Source: Aculops lycopersici (taxonomy: Eukaryota > Arthropoda > Arachnida > Trombidiformes > Eriophyidae). Taken from it: DNA of 11,342 bases. Shown piece by piece: positions 5,736-11,342 of the stretch (positions are counted from its first letter, which is position 1; each line of letters opens with the position of its first letter). The stretch spans positions 3,671,877 to 3,683,218 of the forward strand of contig WNKI01000002.1 of assembly GCA_015350385.1 (NCBI GenBank). The letters are read 5' to 3'. A program made the translations under genes and the position numbers. The notes beneath the pieces were generated by a model. The model was not told the origin of the DNA and made no database searches. It worked only from the letters and a program-made list of their open reading frames with translations.

Positions 5736-7728
5736 TTGAATTGTGATAGCATAAAAAAGAGTTGAGCAGTTTAGAGAAATTTGGTAATTGCAGTTTCTTG
5801 TTGCGTAAATTCTCGGCCAAGTTATAAACAAGACAGGAATTGAGCCAATATTCTGATTTAACTCGCCCCATGAGCTCACCGAGGAAGGAGTTCAACAAGT
5901 TAAAGGTTAGGATGGAAGCTTGGAATTGGGTTATCTGGTGCATCAACCGGCAGTTGTATCCTTGTTGTCTGGTTACTTTTGGCTGTTTATCATATTGACG
6001 TTGCTTGATAATGATTGAGAATTTCTCCATAAACTCTAATACATTTTCTTGATCATCACTGTTCTCAATCCACTTGGCGAAAATTGTTTTGTCAGTCTTG
6101 TTTTTGTATGCGTAATAAATCACACATAACCAAACAGCTTGGCGAAATGTATTCCATAATCTTGGTCCATCAAAATCCAAAGAATCCAAAAGCAGACAGA
6201 CAGTGGAATACTCCTCAGCTCTTGGGGGATCGAACAAGTAGTAGTAATAGGGTAGGATAGTTTGGTTGTAAGTTTCTATGTCGCAATGGAAGGTTGCCAG
6301 AATGATGGCAAGTTTTTCCGGTTTGCTCAGTGTCGGTATGTCGTACATTGTGTAGCTCAATTTCCCGAAGTGTTCCAACTTTTTTGCTGGCTTGATGCAG
6401 ACTCTTTTGTATTGAGTGCCGACTCGATCGTAGACTATACACTTCCTATTATCACTAAGGGAAGATCTGGTCAAGCTGAGCAGGACTTCCATTCCTCTAT
6501 GTTGAATTGTTTGTGCGCTAACTAATGAGTTGTCGTCCATATGTGGTCGTATGAATATGATGTTCTTGTTAGCAATCTCAAGGCATCTGTAACTTAGTAC
6601 TGAATTTTCCATAGCATCTTTAAGCCAGCTAATGATTTGTTTCATTGTGGCCTCGAACTTTTCTTTAAGCTTTTCGTCATCTCCAATCGAAGCTCGAAAT
6701 GTCACATAGAAGCCTTGCCAGTAGATCTTAGCAATCTCAGGTACAAAGTCATCCTCAGTTGGTATGTCGTAGACTGAGAGGTTTGCTTTCATCAGCTTCT
6801 TAAGGTCGGTTCTCTTTTCTTTGGCCACCCGTTGACAGATCTGGTTTATTATTTCGTTTGTCGTCTTTCCGCATAAGTAATATAAAATTTTCATAATTTT
6901 CTCATGTTGCTTGTTGGTCATTCTTCTAAATTGTTTGACTGTCACTCCTCTTGTAGAGCAAACTGTTCTCAAAGGTAGAGTTTTGCAAATATCAGTGAAA
7001 ACTTTGATATCGACAAAATCGTTACCAGCTAAGATTCCTAATAGTGGAAGGGTCTTCTTGTCCAGATCTGCAAAGTATGATGTGAAATTGTCTTGCTTGA
7101 ATAAACTACAGTTTATGTAGTGTACAATGAATGAATCATAATCCGCCTCTACCTTCTTCAGAACGGTTTCATGTTGCATGAGATCTATGGGTATGAGACC
7201 ATGGGGTAAATCCATCAGGTAGAAATCACTATCATTCGATATCACTGGACACTTGTAGCTGTTACCTAATCTTGCCACTTCAGTATCCGCTTCAAACATA
7301 CATTGAACAATCCTGATTCCTTTGTCCAGTGCAATAGATCTAAACACGTTAGTTGCTATAATTGGAAGCATGAAATCTCCATAACCCGTCTTGTTGATCT
7401 GTTGAACTGTAATGAACTTCTCTATCGCTCTGCGTAGTTTTTCTCTGGTCTTGGATTTTTTGGAATCATAAGTTTGTGCTCCATCGAAGACTAGAATTGG
7501 TTTGATGTTGCATTTGGTTAGATTGTCGAAGAATTTAGCGACATATTGTCCAAACTGGACCATGTCACCACCAAAGAGATCGCGACGTTCATGCTTTTGA
7601 CTCTCACGGGCTAGTACACTAATAAGATTGCAGGCGTCAATCACGATGCATGTATCATGTAGGTGATAATCTTTGATGAGGAGACCATCGTTCCTCTCAA
7701 CAAACGTCTTGAGACCTTTGACGCCCAT
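5731..7728 (-). CDS. ASTE1: Asteroid homologue (ASTE1), XPG/FEN1-like structure-specific nuclease
   Basis: The 665-residue protein begins MGVKGLKTFVE, the hallmark N-terminus of the XPG/FEN1 superfamily and closest to Asteroid. Catalytic acidic residues appear intact: D31 (VIDACNLI), D82 (VFDGAQ), E146 and D148 (FEADTEVA), D166 and D168 (SNDSDFYLMD), and D237 (LAGNDFVD). The XPG-N part covers about 1-100 and the internal nuclease part about 125-245; the rest is the long Asteroid-type C-terminus. Length is close to human ASTE1 (679). ASTE1 has been linked to DNA-end processing in double-strand-break repair, and Drosophila asteroid to EGFR signalling. The frame stays open back to an ATG at 7782, but 7728 is chosen because this family needs Met-Gly at its extreme N-terminus near the active site. 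It lies 63 bp behind the RNF4-like gene on the same strand and is intronless. Confidence 0.93.
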   Translation of the reverse strand: MGVKGLKTFVERNDGLLIKDYHLHDTCIVIDACNLISVLARESQKHERRDLFGGDMVQFGQYVAKFFDNLTKCNIKPILVFDGAQTYDSKKSKTREKLRRAIEKFITVQQINKTGYGDFMLPIIATNVFRSIALDKGIRIVQCMFEADTEVARLGNSYKCPVISNDSDFYLMDLPHGLIPIDLMQHETVLKKVEADYDSFIVHYINCSLFKQDNFTSYFADLDKKTLPLLGILAGNDFVDIKVFTDICKTLPLRTVCSTRGVTVKQFRRMTNKQHEKIMKILYYLCGKTTNEIINQICQRVAKEKRTDLKKLMKANLSVYDIPTEDDFVPEIAKIYWQGFYVTFRASIGDDEKLKEKFEATMKQIISWLKDAMENSVLSYRCLEIANKNIIFIRPHMDDNSLVSAQTIQHRGMEVLLSLTRSSLSDNRKCIVYDRVGTQYKRVCIKPAKKLEHFGKLSYTMYDIPTLSKPEKLAIILATFHCDIETYNQTILPYYYYLFDPPRAEEYSTVCLLLDSLDFDGPRLWNTFRQAVWLCVIYYAYKNKTDKTIFAKWIENSDDQENVLEFMEKFSIIIKQRQYDKQPKVTRQQGYNCRLMHQITQFQASILTFNLLNSFLGELMGRVKSEYWLNSCLVYNLAENLRNKKLQLPNFSKLLNSFLCYHNSN

Positions 7729-7791
7729 GGCTGTATGTTTATAATTGAATTGAATGGTCTGGCAAATTTCTTGGATGATCAAATGAAGAGA
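7729..7791 (-). other. 63-bp spacer between the RNF4-like and ASTE1 genes
   Basis: AT-rich, with no AATAAA or ATTAAA on the minus strand. The first ATG after the RNF4-like stop (7782) lies only 9 bases past the stop and is in frame with ASTE1, 18 codons ahead of its proper start. Either both genes share one transcript, or the ASTE1 promoter lies within the RNF4-like coding sequence. Confidence 0.6.
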
Positions 7792-8490
7792 TTAACAAAT
7801 ATCAAATATTTCGATGACGGCAGTCGGTCCTTTGGGAATCTTCTTTCTACACTTTGGGCAAATCCTACCCGCTGCTTTCATGGATTGTTGCAAACAGTGA
7901 TCACAAAACATATGGCCACACCGAGTAACCACAATCTTTTTTCCTCGCTTCTTGATATTTGAAAACGCTTCTATGCAGACTGGGCACTTGGGTGCATCAG
8001 GTGGGGTTTCTGGTCTTGGTGGTGGTGGTGAAATCACTTCGGGTGATTCAGATAGTCTCCGTTTGTGACCAACTGAAGTTGTTCTATTGGAGCTCGAGCT
8101 TGTTGCAGATTGCAGCGATTTAGGATGGCTAGCGACGATTCTGGCGGTCCCTGCTATCACTCGTATTCTATTTGGTGTTTCATCCAATGGTACAATAAAA
8201 TCTACTCTTTCTGTTGGATCTGGTCTTCCTGAATCGGATACTCTTATAATCGAAGAATTTCTTGGAGTTTTGTTGACCACACTTACAATGTCTGGCGAAC
8301 TCGAGTGGCTATCTGGGACGGGATCTGGCTCGTCTCCTAATATTATTACCTCTGGCTTGATGTTGTTTATGTTGTTGTTTCCACTGAGGTTAACGGCAAC
8401 GCCTTCCACTGAATCGTTGAGTATCACACTATCATCATGGGTCAAATCTATAACGGGGTGATTCAGTTTGACTTTCTTCGAGGCAGACAT
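7792..8490 (-). CDS. RNF4/Degringolade-type SUMO-targeted ubiquitin ligase (RING E3)
   Basis: The 232-residue protein ends in a RING finger of RNF4 type: C169-x2-C172, C191-x-H193-x2-C196-x2-C199, C211-x2-C214, with RNF4-like blocks such as TRCGHMFCDHCL and CPKCRKKI. The acidic, disordered N-terminus carries several hydrophobic SUMO-interacting motifs: VIDL (13-16), VIIL (48-51) and IVSVV (68-72), each beside Asp/Glu or Ser, with weaker candidates at 22-24 and 81-84. Basic clusters KKVK (5-8) and KRR (143-145) suggest nuclear location. Such proteins bind poly-SUMO chains and ubiquitinate the SUMOylated target, serving DNA repair, PML-body turnover and, in flies, Notch-pathway repression. The closing IEIFDI resembles the C-terminal strand needed for RING dimerisation in RNF4. 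Intronless; start ATG at 8490 gives MSASKK. Confidence 0.9.
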   Translation of the reverse strand: MSASKKVKLNHPVIDLTHDDSVILNDSVEGVAVNLSGNNNINNIKPEVIILGDEPDPVPDSHSSSPDIVSVVNKTPRNSSIIRVSDSGRPDPTERVDFIVPLDETPNRIRVIAGTARIVASHPKSLQSATSSSSNRTTSVGHKRRLSESPEVISPPPPRPETPPDAPKCPVCIEAFSNIKKRGKKIVVTRCGHMFCDHCLQQSMKAAGRICPKCRKKIPKGPTAVIEIFDIC

Positions 8491-9005
8491 AGTGTTTAGA
8501 ATCCAATCCTCTGTTGGTAATTTGATGGTAATGATATTAGTCTCTGCATTTGATATAAATAATCGTGATTGATTTCAAATGTGAATTTAATAGTTATTTC
8601 CATCGGGTGATAATATCAACGTGTTAGCGACCGTTAGCAGCCTCTTTGCAATAAGAGAAAAATTTTATCACCGAACGCTTGTTTTTCTTCTCGGATGTTG
8701 CAACAAAATTAGTTAAGTTTGTTAGTGCATACATTCGGACAACGCAGCTCCGCTCACGAAAAGACCTCTTTTCTGTGCGTTTTTTCATGATTGTGCTCCA
8801 TCTTCGATGTACGTTTCTCCTTCGCTTGCGTCAACAAATTTTAGGTAGCGTGCGAGAAAAATGGGAGAATCGAAATAAAAGGGGGAAAAATCTGTACAAA
8901 AATTCGCGCATTTCTCTTTTCCGTTAACCTCTCTGTTACCAGAAAACCCAAATAGACTTTCCACCATTAGATCGATCAGGGAAATCTACGACTAGAAACA
9001 CTTTA
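8491..9005 (-). promoter_or_regulatory. upstream region of the RNF4-like gene
   Basis: About 515 bp between the GOT2 3' end and the RNF4-like start. I see no convincing gene. An AT-rich TTTATATC (minus strand) lies near 8552-8559, about 65 bp before the start, and could serve as a weak TATA element. The part from 8680 to 8940 is richer in pyrimidine tracts and CpG and may be the leader or core promoter; the start site cannot be placed. Confidence 0.35.
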
Positions 9006-9025
9006 TCATTGTTTTGTTTTGACTC

Positions 9026-9031
9026 TTTATT
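9026..9031 (-). terminator. AATAAA poly(A) signal of GOT2
   Basis: TTTATT on the plus strand, 127 bp after the GOT2 stop on the minus strand. No other canonical signal is closer to the stop. Confidence 0.7.
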
Positions 9032-9157
9032 GTATTATTCTGAGCTTCACATTTCGTCTGCACTAAATGATGGTAGGTATCATCAGGTAAAGTATTATTA
9101 AACAGGGTAACAAGGATTTTAGAGGAATAGGCTCACAAGGAAGACTTCACTTCATGT

Positions 9158-10447
9158 TTACTTGGTCACCTGGTGGATAGCATGGGCCAGGTAGTCGACA
9201 TTTTTCGATGTGATTCCGGCAATACTAACCCTACCGTCTTTAGTCAGGTAAACGCTGAACTCGTTCGAAAGCCTTGTAACCTGGTCGGCGTTCATACCAG
9301 TGTAGCAAAACATACCAATTGTGTCGGTAACGTGCGCCCAGTCGCGCTTGGAACCCTCTCGAGTAAGGCCGCTTCTAAGTGCATGTCGCATTGAGATGAT
9401 TCGATCGGCCATCAGTTTGACATCCTTGAGCCACTGAGCATATAGAGCCTTATCAGTGAGTACAGTCTCGGCAATACGTGCTCCGTGAAGTGGAGGATTT
9501 GAGTACATGGGTCGGATGACGATCTTCATTTGCGACATCAATCTTGAGGCCTCGTGTTGATCGCGAGCAACAAGTGTGAAGGCACCAACACGCTGTCCAT
9601 AGAGACCCATGTTCTTAGCAAACGATTGAGCCAGAGCAACTTGGTGTCCATGTTGAATGAACATCCTTAGAGCATGAGCATCCTTGTCGATATCACCCGA
9701 GGCAAACCCTTGGTAGGCCATGTCGAAAAATGGAAACAAGTTACGCTTCTTTACTGCCTCTGAGATTTGCTCCCACTCCTGAGCTTTGGGGTCAACTCCG
9801 CTTGGATTATGAGCACAAGCATGCAGGACAATAACCGATCGCTCGGGTATCTGGTTAATATCTTCCATGCAACCCTTTATGTCAAAGCCACAGGTTTTGG
9901 CGTCGTAGTAGCGATAGTGCTTGATGTTGAAGCCGTTTTTCCTGAACAGAGGTATGTGGTTGCCCCAAGTTGGTGAAGGTAGATATAGGTCCTTGGTGCC
10001 AGGAAAGTGGTCGCGTAGAAAGGCGGCTCCTAGAGTCAGCGATCCTGTTCCAGATAAGCCTTGAACAGTTACATTCAATTTATCCTTGACAACTGGACTA
10101 TCGCTGCCGAATGCCAACTCGGCGGCGGCTTGGCAAAATTTTGCATTACCACCGATGGGCAAATATTCATTGTCCATTTGGGCAGCAATAATCTTCTTCT
10201 CTGCATCTCTGACACAAGGTAAGATGAATGGCTTTCCATTATCGTCACGATAAGCGCCCACTCCCAAATTAATCTTCTTCGGGTTGGTATCCCTCTTAAA
10301 GGCCTCGGTGACACCCAGAATCGGATCCGGTGGTCCCATCTCGACGCCCGACCACCAGTTTGAGGCACTTCTCGAGCTACATTGTAGAATGCTCTTAACC
10401 AATGGTAGTTGTTGCTGTTGTTGAACGAGTAGTTTTGTAGATAACAT
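9158..10447 (-). CDS. GOT2: mitochondrial aspartate aminotransferase (EC 2.6.1.1)
   Basis: The 429-residue class I PLP aminotransferase interconverts aspartate and 2-oxoglutarate with oxaloacetate and glutamate in the mitochondrial matrix, as part of the malate-aspartate shuttle. The mature part starts near SASNWWSGVEMGPPDPILG, the usual animal GOT2 start. The first ~27 residues form a mitochondrial presequence that unusually carries a Gln run (Q9-Q13). Active-site residues are present: SGTG (132-135), W161, N214, D242, Y245, the PLP-binding K278 (SFAKNMGLYG), R286, substrate arginines R312 and R406. Q285 stands where the family usually has Glu (GERVG to GQRVG), a small departure outside the catalytic set. 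The ending AHAIHQVTK is typical. Intronless, unlike most animal GOT2 genes. Confidence 0.98.
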   Translation of the reverse strand: MLSTKLLVQQQQQLPLVKSILQCSSRSASNWWSGVEMGPPDPILGVTEAFKRDTNPKKINLGVGAYRDDNGKPFILPCVRDAEKKIIAAQMDNEYLPIGGNAKFCQAAAELAFGSDSPVVKDKLNVTVQGLSGTGSLTLGAAFLRDHFPGTKDLYLPSPTWGNHIPLFRKNGFNIKHYRYYDAKTCGFDIKGCMEDINQIPERSVIVLHACAHNPSGVDPKAQEWEQISEAVKKRNLFPFFDMAYQGFASGDIDKDAHALRMFIQHGHQVALAQSFAKNMGLYGQRVGAFTLVARDQHEASRLMSQMKIVIRPMYSNPPLHGARIAETVLTDKALYAQWLKDVKLMADRIISMRHALRSGLTREGSKRDWAHVTDTIGMFCYTGMNADQVTRLSNEFSVYLTKDGRVSIAGITSKNVDYLAHAIHQVTK

Positions 10448-10466
10448 GATGAGTTGTTGCTGTTGT
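10407..10466. repeat. repeated GTTGTTGCTGTTGTT motif across the GOT2 start
   Basis: AGTTGTTGCTGTTGTT occurs within the coding sequence near 10407-10422, where it encodes the Gln run on the minus strand, and again near 10452-10467 in the 5' leader, about 45 bp apart in direct orientation. It suggests local slippage or a small duplication spanning the start codon. Confidence 0.6.
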
Positions 10467-10499
10467 TTTTTTTGTTTGTTCTAGGTGATGTCCTGCTCG

Positions 10500-10505
10500 T
10501 TTATA
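10500..10505 (-). promoter_or_regulatory. possible TATA box (TATAAA) of GOT2
   Basis: An exact TATAAA on the minus strand, 53-58 bp upstream of the GOT2 ATG. A start about 30 bp downstream would fall near 10475 and leave a leader of about 30 bases. Confidence 0.5.
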
Positions 10506-11251
10506 CAGTAGTTCCAGGATATTATTGAAGATGGCACTTCTTTTTGTTGATAAATATGGAGTTAAAATCTGTTAGCTCAGTAATTGTTTTCGTATTGCTC
10601 GACTGGTGACCAACAATCAAAATACTGACAGTGACACTTATCGGCTTCGGAGGAGTGAACTTGAACTTGATGGCGCGATCTCCACAATCCAGGCGAGATT
10701 TGCAACAAGCTATAGAAGATGATCGCTCTCTTATCTGGTTAATGCAGATAATCTGATAGTGTGCATAGAGGTTGCGTGATGGATGAATGCACTTGATTGT
10801 CTTGATGTTATAATGGTATTCTAATGATTGACGTGAATTTTCTCCAATTTTGTGACAATAAAAGGAAGATCACAAAAGAAAGACACAATGGACAAGGAGA
10901 GCGAGTGTAAAATGTCTCGTTGAACTTGGCGACGGCAGTTTTTCTCTCACTCTCGTCCTTTCATTCAAAATACATTGCACGCTTTGGATTCAGCAAGTTC
11001 ACGCGATATTGCAGTCTGCAGCAGCCTTTTGCTGGATGGCTGGCTGGCTGGCCGGCAAGTGCATCACACAGTAACGTTGGATAGGTCGCCCGGAGTTCAG
11101 TTAGCCAACATCAGTGCTCGTTTCTGTGGCGCAAGCGAGATGTGGGGTCGCTTTTGTTGATTTTGTATGCAAGGCTAGCAAAAGTTGCCTTTGTTACATA
11201 CAGTCGGTGAATTTTATTTTGCGAATTTCTCGCGCACGCAGCGACTACACA
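10506..11251. promoter_or_regulatory. divergent intergenic region between GOT2 and the right-hand plus-strand gene
   Basis: I see no supported gene in this 0.75 kb. It contains a cluster of GATA motifs at 10731-10759, a run of four TGGC units at 11037-11052, and a TCAGTT initiator-like site near 11097-11102 on the plus strand, about 150 bp before the candidate start at 11252. It probably holds the promoters of both flanking genes. Confidence 0.4.
10731..10759. promoter_or_regulatory. palindromic pair of GATA motifs plus a third
   Basis: TTATCTG (10731-10737) and CAGATAA (10745-10751) form a perfect 7-bp inverted repeat with a 7-bp spacer, and TGATAG follows at 10754-10759. Paired WGATAR sites bind GATA factors in animal enhancers; binding here is inference. 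Confidence 0.4.
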
Positions 11252-11335
11252 ATGGCGCCTACGTTTGAAGTGAGCATCGATTACATTAGGGTAGTTGTAT
11301 GGTATATGGCCCCCGGGATTTTCGGTACCTTTTAG
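11252..11335 (+). CDS. possible first exon of a plus-strand gene running out of the window
   Basis: The ATG at 11252 has a strong context (CACAATGG, A at -3 and G at +4) and begins MAPTFEVSIDYIR. The unspliced frame stops after 27 codons at 11333-11335, so a real gene would need splicing. Two donor-like sites are present: GTGAGC at 11270 (after MAPTFE, though with A instead of G at -1) and GTAGTT at 11291 (after the 13th codon, phase 0). The protein cannot be identified from this much. Confidence 0.3.
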   Translation: MAPTFEVSIDYIRVVVWYMAPGIFGTF

Positions 11336-11342
11336 ACAGATA

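Noticed and set aside
7729..7782. 18-residue N-terminal extension of ASTE1 from the ATG at 7782
   Set aside because: XPG/FEN1-family proteins begin Met-Gly with the N-terminus packed near the active site, so the MGVKGL start is far more likely.
8785..8967. 60-codon minus-strand frame upstream of the RNF4-like gene
   Set aside because: No domain, no poly(A) signal and no convincing join to the RNF4-like start; probably leader or promoter sequence.
1..11342. tRNA, rRNA, CRISPR arrays, phage or bacterial mobile elements
   Set aside because: I saw no tRNA T-loop context, no regularly spaced repeats, no transposase or integrase frame, and every recognised gene is of animal type.

Overview
This window is animal nuclear DNA, most likely from an arthropod with a very compact, intron-poor genome. 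It holds animal-type genes: a BAP60/SMARCD chromatin subunit, an RNF4/Degringolade-type SUMO-targeted ubiquitin ligase, an Asteroid (ASTE1) nuclease and mitochondrial aspartate aminotransferase. Each reads as one uninterrupted frame, whereas most animals split such genes into several exons. Canonical AATAAA signals lie close behind four of the genes, and there are no bacterial operon signals. Miniaturised, intron-poor mite genomes (eriophyoid type) would fit, but that is inference; other compact metazoans are not excluded.

Layout. Positions 1-314 are a probable 5' leader or promoter with a (TC)n tract and two upstream ORFs. At 315-2063 (+) is an unrecognised secreted or type II membrane protein with a very lysine-rich tail. 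It converges on BAP60 (2351-3511, -), with opposing poly(A) signals only about 60 bp apart. A second convergent pair follows: a small furin-site-bearing secreted peptide (4109-4339, +) and a Cys-containing secreted protein (4659-5084, -). The 3' side of the latter carries a decayed tandem copy of part of its own coding sequence. The gap at 5085-5730 holds two imperfect inverted repeats.

From 5731 to 10447 three genes run in series on the minus strand: ASTE1, RNF4-like and GOT2 (in transcription order GOT2, RNF4-like, ASTE1). RNF4-like and ASTE1 are only 63 bp apart with no canonical poly(A) signal between them, so a shared transcript is possible. Both families are tied to genome maintenance. 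The last 0.9 kb looks like a divergent promoter region between GOT2 and a probable plus-strand gene whose first exon starts near 11252 and leaves the window.

The conserved genes are housekeeping in type: chromatin remodelling, SUMO-directed ubiquitination, DNA-end or structure-specific nuclease, and the malate-aspartate shuttle. The parts most worth a second look are the three unrecognised secretory-pathway genes, the RNF4-ASTE1 junction, the relic duplication and the paired inverted repeats.
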